From the NCBI GenBank assembly GCA_001767495.1, contig MELA01000123.1:1727-36581 (forward strand): DNA of 34,855 bases. Reading direction: 5' to 3'. Within the stretch, counting starts at the first letter, position 1, and every line of letters begins with the position of its first letter. Source of the stretch: Acidobacteria bacterium RIFCSPLOWO2_12_FULL_65_11. Its GTDB lineage: Bacteria > Acidobacteriota > Vicinamibacteria > Vicinamibacterales > CAVVIG01. The notes beneath the pieces were generated by a model, which worked only from the letters and a program-made list of their open reading frames with translations, was not told the origin of the DNA and did not search any database. Positions 1-8,827 of the stretch are shown in pieces. Both the position numbers and the translations under genes were made by a program.

Positions 1-1489
1 GCGACCCAACACGTGGTCACCCGGCAACGCCAACCACACGACGAGGGCGGACGCCGCGCAAAGCCCGGCCGAAACGAACGCCACGGTGCCGCGATTCGCC
101 AGATAGATCGGCACGATCGCCAGCGCCGACACGCTCGCCAGCACGGTCGCTGACGACTGCATCCCGAGTTGTGGCAGCAGGACGTAGCCGGCGATCAGCG
201 AGCCGCACACGGCCCCAGCCGTATTGGCCAGGTACAACATCCCAGCGCGCCGGCCGACCGATGGCTCGGCACGCTGCACGATGGCGTTGGCCAGTGGAAA
301 CGTGAACCCTGCCAGCAGAGCGGGCAGCCCGATCTCGGGCAGCAGCAGCTTGAGATTGAACCAGAGCTCGGTCAGGGCCCGCCGTGCCGGCGCCATCGCC
401 CGGAGGTCCGCTCCCCCGGCACCCGCCGCATCGACACTCGCCGCACCGAGCCCGAAGAGCACCGTCAGCACGAACAGCGCCTGTACCATCATCAGGGCCT
501 GGGCGGGACGGCCGTGTCGGCGCTCGAACCAGCCACAGAGCAGCGCCCCCACCCGAGGCCGACCAGCAGCAGCGTGAGCAGCAGCGAGAACACCGCGCGG
601 AAACCGCCCAGCAGGATGCTGGCATGGCGCAACCACAGGATTTCCATGCCCAGCGCGCCGAATCCGGAGAGGGCCAGCGCCAGGGTCGTCCCCACGCCAC
701 CGCGCCTGATGGCAGCGGCGACCTCGCTGGTGCGACCGTCGGCCGCTTCTGCCTCTTCTCGTGCTTCGACGTCTTCGGTTCCCTAGGTGTCTCCGGTTGC
801 ACCTCCGGAGCCGCCGGCCTGCGGGCAGCCAGCCACAGCGCGCCAGCGGCCGCGCAGACATTCAGTGATACGGCGACCATCTGAGTGGCAAAGAGGCCGG
901 CCACCGGCACAAAGGCGAAGTCGGTGAGGAACGCTCCCGCCGCGGCGCCGACGGTATTCACCCCGTAGAGCAGCGCGATCGTCCAGCCGCTGACGGTGAG
1001 GTCCGACCTCACCAGGTAGCGGATCAAGACGGTCAAGGTGCCGCCCATGAGCAGCGTCATCGGAGCAGCCAGCAGGATCGCGAGACCCGCTCGAGCGATG
1101 TAGGACACCAGGGTCAGATCGCTCCATCCGTCCGCTCCAGTCGTATAGGCGGACATGCCGGCGACCAGGGCACCGAGTTGCGGCAGGACGAGCGAGACTC
1201 CCAGGGCCAGCGCGGCGATGAGCCCCTCCATGTAGGCATAGGCTCGCAGGAGCGAATCGGGAAGCACGGCATAGCGCCGGTCTGCCCACTGGCCCATGGC
1301 GTAGCTGCCTACGCCAAGCCCGAGCATGAAGATGGCAATGACGAGGGACGCCGAATGCACCGTGTTGCCGAATACGTGACCGAATTCCCGCACCCAGACA
1401 ACCTGATAAATCAGCCCGCTGATGCCTGACAGGAAGAAGAGGATGTAGAGGAGAGCCGAGCCCACGATATCGGGGTCCTTCCAGGTCAA
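1..1489 (-). pseudogene. Fused MFS/spermidine-synthase-like membrane protein, frameshifted, 3' end outside window
   Basis: Multipass membrane protein resembling the N-terminal transporter-like half of fused MFS/spermidine synthases; the family motif SGISGLIYQVVWVREF lies near residue 21 and is followed by GLGVGSYAMGQWADR. A TTG at 1489 starts the frame; no strong ribosome site is seen. The protein must be read in three frames. The first runs from 1489 to about 780-700, the second continues from about 780 to 555 (GALGMEILWLRHASILLGG), and the third runs from about 555 to the window edge (LLLPEIGLPALLAGFTFPLA, YLANTAGAVCGSLIAGY). Homology-like sequence continues smoothly across both breaks, so two single-base indels, rather than three genes, explain the pattern. 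The second break sits in a G-rich run (546-554 on the plus strand), which also fits a sequencing error. The spermidine-synthase domain would lie beyond position 1. Family call is firm; whether the gene is truly broken is not. Confidence 0.75.
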
Positions 1490-1554
1490 TGCCCGCTGTG
1501 CACCGTTTCAGCCGCAGCTACGTGAAATCGGGCCGCACCAGGCGGTCGCGCTCA

Positions 1555-1560
1555 ATTATA
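1555..1560 (-). promoter_or_regulatory. Possible -10 box (TATAAT) upstream of the MFS/spermidine-synthase gene
   Basis: The minus strand reads TATAAT here, about 65 nt upstream of the TTG at 1489. No convincing -35 hexamer is seen at 17 nt spacing (AAAATC only). It lies in the 170-nt gap between two minus-strand genes; nothing else was recognised in that gap. Confidence 0.3.
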
Positions 1561-1659
1561 GGGGAAACGGGCTCGTAGATTTTCGGGCTCGCCAGGGCCA
1601 CGGCGCACTCGGCGCGAGCCGCAGCATCGCTCCAGCGAGACTCGACAAACGAGAGGCGA

Positions 1660-4407
1660 TTACCGCACGAAGTCGGCGAGGGCGGCCTCGTCGGAATTGA
1701 CCTTGACGTCCCGGACGCGGCCGGGGACGGGCAGGCGCACCTCGACCGTCCCCTCGTCGAGCACGATCGTTTCGTCGCGGGTGGACCGATCGGCGAGCTC
1801 GATTGTGACGGTCACCGGCAGCACGAACACGGAGTCTCCGAGCTGCTCGAACGTCAGCACGACGCCGCCGTTATCGGCGCGCCAGTTGCTCCGGATGCGC
1901 GGAATGCCCTGACCGTAGATCCACTCGCCAAAGAACGACTCGAGCGGCACGTCGGTGACCGCGCCGAAGCTGGCGCGCAGATCCTCGGTCCCGGCCTTCT
2001 GGAACCGCCAGTCGGCGTAGAACTGGCGCAGGCCCCCGAAGAAGGCATCGTCGCCCACCACCCGCCGGAGCATGTGAAGCACGGCGGCGCCCTTGTTGTA
2101 GACGAGCGCGCGGAAGACGCGCGAGTCGCCCTTGATGTGCCCGAGCCGGTAGCCCAGATAGACCGGGCCCTGGTCCGACTCGTTCAGGCTCCAGCGGCGC
2201 AGCTGCCGCAGGATGTTGTCGAAGGCGCCGGGCTGCCGCCACTCGGCGTAGAGCAGCGCGAAGTACTGCGCGAAGCCCTCGCTGATCCACTGCTCGTGGA
2301 AGTTCTTCCAGCCGACGGCCTGGCCCCACCACTGGTGCGCCACCTCGTGCGCCAGGAAAAAGTCCTCGAAGCTCGAGAAGTACGCCGGGTCGTTCCGCCA
2401 CTGCAGCGTCGTGAAGGGCGGAGGCTGGTTGAGCTGCACGAAGTAGGGCGGGCTGTGGCCGCCGGGCAGGTCGTTCTCGACGAGCGCCACCGTGAACGCC
2501 GGGTACGGGAACTCGCCCACGATCGACCCGTAGAACTCGAGGATGTCGACGATGCGCCCGGTCAGATTGCGGCCGCGGCCGGTCTGCCGCGGATTGGCCT
2601 CCACCCTGACGTCGATTGTCTGGAAGCCGGACACGCCGAACGCCCGGATGACGCCGGCGTCCGAGGCAATGGTCGCCGTCGCGTCGGCGGCATGCGCCAG
2701 GCGCGTGACGAGCCAGCTCAGGTAGCGGACGGGCCGCGCGGCCACCGAGGTGGATTGCCTCCACGTGATGTCTCTCGCGCCCGGGCTCGGCGGTACGGGC
2801 TCGGGAGGCGCCTCGACCACGCCGGTTGCGACACTCGCGTAGTTGTCGGGCACCGACAGGCGCAGGCGCGCCGTCGCGAAGTCGCTCACCATCGACTGCG
2901 CGTACCAGTACGCACTGTTGCTGTAGAGCCAGCTCGGCTCGGCCGGCAGCAGAAACGTTTCTTCGAAGCCCGGCGGTTGCCCGGGCGGCGGCTGCCCGGG
3001 CGGCCGCTGCCCGGCCTGGCCGGCGGCCGGTGTCAGCAGCTCGTTCATCACCCTGTCGGGGGGCAGCCGGCCCGCGTAGGTGACCACCAGATCGAAAAAT
3101 GTGCCGGGCGGCGCGGCGGAGGGGAGCTGCACGATGAAGCTGTCCTGGTTGAGGTCGCGCACGGCGAGCAGCCGACCGAACTGCGGGCTGACGACCGACG
3201 AGATCGTGAGCTGGCGCGCCAGCCGCAGGCTGAAAATGCCGAGGGTGCTCGTCTTGACGCGCAGCCGTAGCGCGGTGTGCCCCTCCATCCAGAGGCGCTC
3301 GGGCTCGAATCGCGCGTCGATGTCGTAGTTCACCACGTCGTAGTCGATGAGATCGTCCTCGCTGTAGAACGGCCCCCGCTCATCGAGCTTCTGCCGCGAG
3401 GCGTAGAGCGAGATCGTGCGCCGGCGGCGCCGGTCGAACAGGCCGATGTCCTCGGCGTTGCCGCTCATCCGCGAATAGGTCAGCGTGTCGTAGTCGCGCG
3501 TGCGCACCTCGGCGACCAAGTCGCCCCGCTCCGGAACGGTGGACCACAAGGCCGAGCTCAAATCCCGCAGATCGACGGCAAACGACTTCTGGATCTCGTC
3601 GTCGAACAGCTCCGTGGCCCGCCGCAGATCGCGGGCGTCCACCGGGCGCTCTTCGAGCGTGCCGGCAATCCGCACGTTGAACTGCGCCGGACTCAGCCTG
3701 ATGAAGACGGCGTCGACGCGCGTCCGCAGGATCTCGCTGCCCGAGAAGATGCGCACCTGCCCGCGCTCGGCCTCCGACGAGGGCGCGAAGGTCATCTCGC
3801 CGCGCCCGGTCACGGCGAGCGCCGTCACGCCCCCGGGAACCTCCGAGACGAACACGGCGGCTTGGGGAATCTTCAGCTCGAAGTCTTCGGAGGTGATGAC
3901 GAGATTGCGGCCGGCCAGCTGTTTTTCCGGGTTCAGTTGAAGCTGGTGCAACCCCGCGAACGCGCTCATCTCGTTCTGAGCGGCGATCTGCCACTTGAGC
4001 CCGGCCTCGTCTTGCGATCTCGATCGGTGGACGTCCAGGCGCCAGCTGCCGAGGCGGCCCTCTCGGCCGAACTCCGTGAAAATGTCCGCGTACAGCGCGT
4101 AGCCTTCGCCCGGCGGCACGTCGGCCAGCGGCTGCCGGTCGCGCTCGCGCACCACCGCCCGCGTAATGCGGCTGCTGAACCAGTCGGCCGCGAACAGACG
4201 CGCTTGGGCCCGGTCGGCGTTGGGCGCGAGCAGCGGCAGGTACTGCCGCGGATCGCCGGACTGCAGGCCGAGCTCGAGCGCACGCAGGAGCCTCAAAATG
4301 CCGTCAGATTCGGGCAGTGGAGAGCCGGGCGACTGGCCGGTGGACGGGACCGACAGCGCCGTCCACACCAGGACGGTCGCGACGGTCGCCAGAGGAAGGC
4401 GTAGCAC
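1660..4407 (-). CDS. Secreted M1-family zinc metallopeptidase
   Basis: A 915-residue protein with an N-terminal signal peptide (LRLPLATVATVLVWTALSV). The gluzincin zinc site HEVAH is at about residues 685-689, followed after exactly 18 residues by the third ligand Glu in WISEGFAQYF, which is the M1 aminopeptidase spacing. The M1 N-terminal beta-domain seems to begin near residue 355 (DYDVVNYDIDARFEPERLW). The roughly 330 residues before it are an extra periplasmic region with no motif that I recognise. A Pro/Gly/Gln-rich linker lies near residues 465-485. The start is GTG at 4407, chosen because AAAGGA lies just upstream and it gives a complete signal peptide. The role is probably periplasmic peptide or protein degradation. 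It lies divergent from the sulfatase gene across 109 nt. Function within M1 (aminopeptidase or endopeptidase) cannot be read from the sequence. Confidence 0.9.
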   Translation of the reverse strand: MLRLPLATVATVLVWTALSVPSTGQSPGSPLPESDGILRLLRALELGLQSGDPRQYLPLLAPNADRAQARLFAADWFSSRITRAVVRERDRQPLADVPPGEGYALYADIFTEFGREGRLGSWRLDVHRSRSQDEAGLKWQIAAQNEMSAFAGLHQLQLNPEKQLAGRNLVITSEDFELKIPQAAVFVSEVPGGVTALAVTGRGEMTFAPSSEAERGQVRIFSGSEILRTRVDAVFIRLSPAQFNVRIAGTLEERPVDARDLRRATELFDDEIQKSFAVDLRDLSSALWSTVPERGDLVAEVRTRDYDTLTYSRMSGNAEDIGLFDRRRRRTISLYASRQKLDERGPFYSEDDLIDYDVVNYDIDARFEPERLWMEGHTALRLRVKTSTLGIFSLRLARQLTISSVVSPQFGRLLAVRDLNQDSFIVQLPSAAPPGTFFDLVVTYAGRLPPDRVMNELLTPAAGQAGQRPPGQPPPGQPPGFEETFLLPAEPSWLYSNSAYWYAQSMVSDFATARLRLSVPDNYASVATGVVEAPPEPVPPSPGARDITWRQSTSVAARPVRYLSWLVTRLAHAADATATIASDAGVIRAFGVSGFQTIDVRVEANPRQTGRGRNLTGRIVDILEFYGSIVGEFPYPAFTVALVENDLPGGHSPPYFVQLNQPPPFTTLQWRNDPAYFSSFEDFFLAHEVAHQWWGQAVGWKNFHEQWISEGFAQYFALLYAEWRQPGAFDNILRQLRRWSLNESDQGPVYLGYRLGHIKGDSRVFRALVYNKGAAVLHMLRRVVGDDAFFGGLRQFYADWRFQKAGTEDLRASFGAVTDVPLESFFGEWIYGQGIPRIRSNWRADNGGVVLTFEQLGDSVFVLPVTVTIELADRSTRDETIVLDEGTVEVRLPVPGRVRDVKVNSDEAALADFVR

Positions 4408-4501
4408 TGTTCCTTTAGATTCTCAAAGGAAATGCCGGGTGTCCAGCGAAGTCGGAACATCCCCCCGCTCTTTTTTTGATGCACCAGTTGAGGGGCGCCG
4501 C

Positions 4502-4507
4502 TAAAAT
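4502..4507 (+). promoter_or_regulatory. -10-like box (TAAAAT) 9 nt before the sulfatase start
   Basis: TAAAAT is separated from the ATG at 4517 by exactly 9 nt, so transcription would begin only about 2-3 nt before the start codon. AGGAG at 4510-4514 lies in the same 9 nt, too close to the ATG for ordinary Shine-Dalgarno use. No good -35 is seen. The same geometry recurs at 13010, 22775 and 22641. Confidence 0.4.
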
Positions 4508-4516
4508 TCAGGAGCG

Positions 4517-6604
4517 ATGGCCAGACGAGAGCCTTCCGGGACCTTCGGTCGCTCGGTGCCGGTGCTCGTTCACCTGGCCGTTCCCTGGATGCTCGTCGCG
4601 TTATTGGAGCTGGGACTGAGCGCCCTCATTCCAGATACGGCCCTGCGGAACGAGCAACTGCCGTTTGGCGCCAGGATCGGCCTCGCTGCGTATGGCCTCA
4701 CGCTCCTCGCCGCTGGCGTGGGCGCCGTCTGTGGACTCCTGATGCTGCTGGCCCGCCCGGGCCGACGACATCCTGTCGTCCACTGGACGATCGGCCGTGT
4801 GCAGACCTTCGTCGTGTGGGTCGCCGTTCTTCTGTACGGGGCGAGCTGGACGGCCTTCTGGAACGCCGGCGTGTTTCTCGATCGCGAGGCCTTCCTTTTC
4901 TGGCTGCCTCATCCCGTGCAGGTCTTCCACTGGGTGTACCCCCCGCTCGCCGTCGGCGTCCTCGTCTCGACACTGGCGGCGGCAGTGGTCCTGGGCCGAT
5001 GGGTTCCTCGCTTTGTGGCCGCCAGGCCTCTTTCGTTTCAACGCCAACTTGTCGTCACCGCGGGCGCCGCCCTCGGCGCGTGCGGTCTTGCGGCGCTCGT
5101 CGGGGCGTTGACCTACGGGGGAGAAGCGACGACGCCCGATCGCTCGAAATCTCTGTACGCCGTGACCCGCGACGATCGTGCCGGACCCCTGGCCCACGCG
5201 GTTGCGGATCTGCGGAGACGCCTGTCGCCACCCGCCGACCTCCCGGTCATCGTCCTCAACGAGGGGATCGGGATCGTCCGGCGGCCCATCGTGTCGATGG
5301 AGCAGTATCTGGCCGGCGTCGATCGGGGCCGCGTCAAGCCGTGGAACGTGCTCTCGATACAGATCGAGTCTCTGCGTTCGGATCAGCTTCGCGCCTACGG
5401 TGGCGGCCGGGACGTCATGCCGACGCTCGATGCGCTGGCCCGCGAGTCGCGCGTGTTCACCAATGCCTACATCCAGGCGAGTCATTCGAATTACGCGGAT
5501 CTGGTTCCGTTGTCATCGCATTACCCCCTGCGGTCGACCGAGGAGTACGCCTATCCGCCGAACCCGACCTATCCACGGGTGCTCATCTACGACGTCCTGA
5601 AGGCCGTCGGGTACAAGACGGCCATCTTTTCCTCCCAGAACGAGAACTGGGGAGGGATGCTCAACTACCATCGGCCGAGCAGTCTCGATCGCTTCTTCCA
5701 CGCGGAGACGTTCGCCGGTCCGACCTATACGCCATGGGAGGATGCCGGGTTCGCGCAGTGGGTCAAGCAGACCAAAGGCGCTGGGAGCGTCGACGATCGC
5801 TACACCGTGGGCGAGGCCATGCAGTGGATCGACGGCGTCGCCGGCAGTCCGTTCTTCCTGCACATGAACCTCCAGAGCAGCCACGTGCCGTACGTGGTGC
5901 CCGAAGGCTTCCCGCATCGATTCAGCCCAGAGAAGCTGGACTTCACGATCATGTGGGGGAAGTTCCCACTCGACAAGATCGAAACCGTCAAGGATCGCTA
6001 CGCGGACAGCCTGTTCTACGAGGACACACAGATCGCGCGGCTGTTCGACCATCTTCGACAGCGCGGGCTGTGGGAGAACACCGTGATCGTCGTGGGCGGC
6101 GACAACGGCGAGGCCTTTTACGAGCACGGCTTTCCTTCTCACGCCGGTCCGCTGTTCAACGAGGTGATGAAGGTGCCGATGATCGTCCGGGCGCCAGGGC
6201 TTCTGCCTGGCCGTGACGATCGCCCGGCGATGTTCCTCGACATCCCGCCATCGGTGTCCGACCTGCTGAGCCTTCCGGCCCATCCAAGTTTTCAGGGGAT
6301 CAGCCTGTTCGAGCGTCGCAGCAACCCGGATCGCTCGCTCTACATGATCGTCCAGACGCCGTTGGCGTACCAGTCGGCCATCGTCCGCTCGGGCTACAAG
6401 CTCCTGTTGTCCGAACGGGACGGCGTGCGGCTGCTCTTCGACTTGACCCGCGATCCGGGAGAAAAGCGGAACATCGCTTCGTCTCGTCCGGATCTGGTCG
6501 ACCAATTGACCGGCCGACTGCAGGTGTGGCGTGGGGAACAGCTCACGTACTATCAGGATGTTTCACGGCAGAGCAGAGAATACCCACCAGTACTCAAGGA
6601 CTGA
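4517..6604 (+). CDS. Membrane-anchored sulfatase / LTA-synthase-like enzyme (copy A)
   Basis: A 695-residue protein with about five N-terminal membrane segments (roughly residues 15-36, 55-79, 95-115, 138-160 and 176-199) and a large C-terminal alkaline-phosphatase-superfamily domain from about 275. The sulfatase/LtaS-type core starts with NVLSIQIESLRSDQLRAYGG, where Glu284 sits at the usual metal-ligand position. It is followed by QASHSNYADLVPLSSHYPLR, where the nucleophile Ser/Thr is expected, and by GGDNGEAFYEHGF near 527-539, which carries further metal ligands. Such enzymes transfer or hydrolyse phosphoglycerol, phosphoethanolamine or sulfate groups on envelope glycans; the substrate is not identifiable here. 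A close paralogue lies at 19169-21325. The next gene overlaps its end or starts immediately after it, suggesting cotranscription. Confidence 0.88.
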   Translation: MARREPSGTFGRSVPVLVHLAVPWMLVALLELGLSALIPDTALRNEQLPFGARIGLAAYGLTLLAAGVGAVCGLLMLLARPGRRHPVVHWTIGRVQTFVVWVAVLLYGASWTAFWNAGVFLDREAFLFWLPHPVQVFHWVYPPLAVGVLVSTLAAAVVLGRWVPRFVAARPLSFQRQLVVTAGAALGACGLAALVGALTYGGEATTPDRSKSLYAVTRDDRAGPLAHAVADLRRRLSPPADLPVIVLNEGIGIVRRPIVSMEQYLAGVDRGRVKPWNVLSIQIESLRSDQLRAYGGGRDVMPTLDALARESRVFTNAYIQASHSNYADLVPLSSHYPLRSTEEYAYPPNPTYPRVLIYDVLKAVGYKTAIFSSQNENWGGMLNYHRPSSLDRFFHAETFAGPTYTPWEDAGFAQWVKQTKGAGSVDDRYTVGEAMQWIDGVAGSPFFLHMNLQSSHVPYVVPEGFPHRFSPEKLDFTIMWGKFPLDKIETVKDRYADSLFYEDTQIARLFDHLRQRGLWENTVIVVGGDNGEAFYEHGFPSHAGPLFNEVMKVPMIVRAPGLLPGRDDRPAMFLDIPPSVSDLLSLPAHPSFQGISLFERRSNPDRSLYMIVQTPLAYQSAIVRSGYKLLLSERDGVRLLFDLTRDPGEKRNIASSRPDLVDQLTGRLQVWRGEQLTYYQDVSRQSREYPPVLKD

Positions 6605-8714
6605 AGGCTTGCGGAGCGGCCTCCGGCTGTACGGCGCTGTCATCGTGCTGGCCGGAGGCCTGACGTATTGGAACAGCCTGTCGGGACCCTTCATTCTTGA
6701 CGATCAGACCTCGATCGTCGGCAACGAACAGATTCGCCGCCTGTGGCCGCCGCCGGATGTGCTGTTCCCGGCCCGAGAGCTTTCCACCGCAGGGCGACCC
6801 GTTGTCAGTGTCTCGTTTGCGCTGAACTACGCGTTTGACGGGCTGGAGGTCGACGGCTATCACGTCGTCAACGTCGCGATCCATCTGTGCTGCGCGCTTC
6901 TTCTGTTTGGCGTCGTTCGACGCACGCTGAACCTGCCTTCAGTCGTAGTGTCCGGCTTCAGCCGGACCTTGTTGCCGCAATCCGCCGGCCACTCTGCGAA
7001 CCTCGCGCTGGCCTCCGCGCTCATCTGGATGCTGCATCCGCTGCAGACCGAAGCGGTCAACTACGTCACGCAGCGAACCGAGCTGCTGATGGCCTGTTTC
7101 GGCCTGCTGACGTTGTACGCCGGCATGCGCGCTCACGAAAGCACGCTCGCACGTGGCGTCCGCCTCGATGCGGACCATGCTTTCGTACGTAGTGTCCGGC
7201 TTCAGCCGGACCGTGGTTGGGCGTGGCAATGGTTGGCGGTGGTGGCCTGCACGTTGGGCGCGGGCAGCAAAGAATCGATGGCGACCGTGCCGGTTCTGAT
7301 TGTTCTCTTCGACCGGATCTTTGTCTTCGAGTCGCTGAAAGAGGCGTGGCGCGTTCGGTGGCGCTTGTACCTAGGGCTTGCCGCCTCCTGGATCGTGCTG
7401 GCGGCCTTGATGTGGTCCGGCCCACGGTCGTCGTCCACGGGATTCTCGACGGGCGTGAGTCCGTGGGTCTACTTGCTCAATCAGACGGTGCTGATCGTCC
7501 GGTACCTGAGACTGACCTTCTGGCCGAGCTCGTTGGTCATTGATTACGGCGTGCCGCAGCCGTTGACGCTCGCCGACGTCATGCCGTACGCCGCGCTGCT
7601 CGTGCTCCTGCTGCTCTCAACGATGGTGGCGCTGAAGTACCGGCCGAAGCTGGGATTCCTGGGAGCCTGGTTCTTCATCACCCTGGCTCCCGCGTCGAGC
7701 GTCCTTCCCATCGCCACCTGGGTGGGCGCCGAGCGGCGCATGTATCTGCCGCTGGCGGCCGTCGTGGTCCTCTTTGTCGCGATGAGCGCGACCGTGCGAG
7801 GGGCGACGACCATCAGGGTGGTGGTCGTCGTCCTGCTTTCGGCGGCGCTCGCGATGGGCACGGTACGTCGCAACCGCGACTACCAGTCTGCCATCACGCT
7901 CGCACAGACGGTGATCGAGCGGTACCCGCACGCCCGCGCGCATACGTGGCTGGGGGAGGGGTTGATCATCGAGGGCCGCCGGGAGGAGGGGATCGCTCAG
8001 CTGCGCGAGGCGACCGCGGGTGATGCCAAAGCCCATCTCGGCCTGGGCCTTACCTTGTTCGAGGACGGAAGGCTGGACGAAGCCGTCGACCAGCTTCAGC
8101 AATTCGTCCGCAAAGAACCGCTGCTGTTGGAGGTGATCTCGGCCCGCCAGACGATCGGCGCGGCCTTTCTCAAACAGGGCAAGCTCGGCGACGCCGAAGC
8201 GGAGTTCCGCGAGCTTGTGCGGATGCGACCGGCAGATGCAGATGCGCACGGCCTGCTTGCCGAGGCACTGTTCAAGCAGGGGAAATTCGAAGAGGCCATC
8301 GGCCACTATCAGCAGCAGCTCAAGGCGAAGCCGAACTTGGTCGACGTGCTGACCAATCTCGGGATCTCGTCGATCGCGATCGGCCGGGTCGACGAGGCCA
8401 TTCGGCACTTTCGGCGGGCGGCCGAGCTCGACCCGGGAAACGGCGGCGCCGAGCGGAACCTGGCGCGGGCGCTCCTGGAGAAGCGGGACTACAACGAGGC
8501 GGCCGTTCACGCCGAGCGCGCCATCGACCTTGCGGCCGACGATCCGGTCGCGCACGACGAGCTTGGTCTCGCGCTCGCAGGTCAGGGCAAGCTGGATGAG
8601 GCGATTGTCGAGTTCCGCCGTTCGCTGCAGCTCGATCCAAACGACGCCGAAGTCCGCGACCACCTCGCCGCCGCCCTCCGCGCACGGGCCGGCTCATCGC
8701 CCGTCAAGCCGTAG
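6558..8714 (+). CDS. TMTC-like membrane protein with C-terminal TPR repeats, interrupted in frame by REP elements
   Basis: The N-terminal half is a multipass membrane domain of the kind found in TPR-containing O-mannosyltransferase-like (TMTC) proteins. Motifs include YWNSLSGPFILDDQTSIV, RPVVSVSFALNYAFDGLEVD and HPLQTEAVNYVTQRTELL. The C-terminal 270 residues contain about seven TPR units (for example ALFKQGKFEEAIGHYQQQL). Start is uncertain: GTG 6531 and ATG 6558 overlap the sulfatase gene, whereas TTG 6609 follows its stop and has AAGGACTGAAGG just upstream. Two REP palindromes and one decayed copy lie inside the coding frame, encoding VVSGFSRT (6945-6967) and RSVRLQPDR (7189-7211). These lengthen periplasmic or loop segments without breaking the frame. 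The likely role is sugar transfer or assembly at the envelope with the upstream sulfatase; this is inferred from family and context. Confidence 0.8.
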   Translation: MFHGRAENTHQYSRTEGLRSGLRLYGAVIVLAGGLTYWNSLSGPFILDDQTSIVGNEQIRRLWPPPDVLFPARELSTAGRPVVSVSFALNYAFDGLEVDGYHVVNVAIHLCCALLLFGVVRRTLNLPSVVVSGFSRTLLPQSAGHSANLALASALIWMLHPLQTEAVNYVTQRTELLMACFGLLTLYAGMRAHESTLARGVRLDADHAFVRSVRLQPDRGWAWQWLAVVACTLGAGSKESMATVPVLIVLFDRIFVFESLKEAWRVRWRLYLGLAASWIVLAALMWSGPRSSSTGFSTGVSPWVYLLNQTVLIVRYLRLTFWPSSLVIDYGVPQPLTLADVMPYAALLVLLLLSTMVALKYRPKLGFLGAWFFITLAPASSVLPIATWVGAERRMYLPLAAVVVLFVAMSATVRGATTIRVVVVVLLSAALAMGTVRRNRDYQSAITLAQTVIERYPHARAHTWLGEGLIIEGRREEGIAQLREATAGDAKAHLGLGLTLFEDGRLDEAVDQLQQFVRKEPLLLEVISARQTIGAAFLKQGKLGDAEAEFRELVRMRPADADAHGLLAEALFKQGKFEEAIGHYQQQLKAKPNLVDVLTNLGISSIAIGRVDEAIRHFRRAAELDPGNGGAERNLARALLEKRDYNEAAVHAERAIDLAADDPVAHDELGLALAGQGKLDEAIVEFRRSLQLDPNDAEVRDHLAAALRARAGSSPVKP
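6945..6967 (+). repeat. REP palindrome inside the TMTC-like gene (plus orientation)
   Basis: GTAG-TG head followed by the palindrome GTCCGGCT-TC-AGCCGGAC. It begins exactly on a codon boundary and encodes V-V-S-G-F-S-R-T. It sits in a predicted loop between RTLNLPS and LLPQSAGHSANLA. Confidence 0.9.
7158..7211 (+). repeat. REP doublet inside the TMTC-like gene (one decayed, one intact)
   Basis: A decayed core GTCCGC-CTCGAT-GCGGAC at 7158-7175 is followed, 36 nt core to core, by an intact GTAG-headed REP at 7189-7211. Here the intact copy is read in a different frame from the one at 6945 and encodes SVRLQPD. Both keep the gene open. Confidence 0.85.
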
Positions 8715-8813
8715 TCAAGCCGTAGTGTCCGGCTTCAGCCGGACCTGGAAGCTTCAGCCGGACCTGGAGCTTCAGCCGGACCTGCAGGAGGTCCGCCTAA
8801 AGGCGGACGCTAC
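8704..8813 (+). repeat. REP cluster between convergent TMTC-like and DUF5916 genes
   Basis: An intact plus-oriented REP lies at 8722-8744. It is followed by two decayed copies keeping only the half GCTTCAGCCGGAC (8751-8763 and 8769-8781), and by a minus-oriented C-type REP at 8791-8813 (GTCCGCCT-AA-AGGCGGAC then GCTAC). Just before the first REP, the 11-mer TCAAGCCGTAG is tandemly duplicated (8704-8714 and 8715-8725), and its first copy contains the TAG stop of the TMTC-like gene. The hairpins could also act as a bidirectional transcription end; no separate T-run terminator is seen. Confidence 0.85.
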
Positions 8814-8827
8814 AGGCGATAAACGGC

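Noticed and set aside
2618-2634. REP-like sequence GTCTGGAAGCCGGACAC in the M1 peptidase gene
   Set aside because: Only one arm matches and there is no GTAG head; it is likely chance in GC-rich coding sequence.
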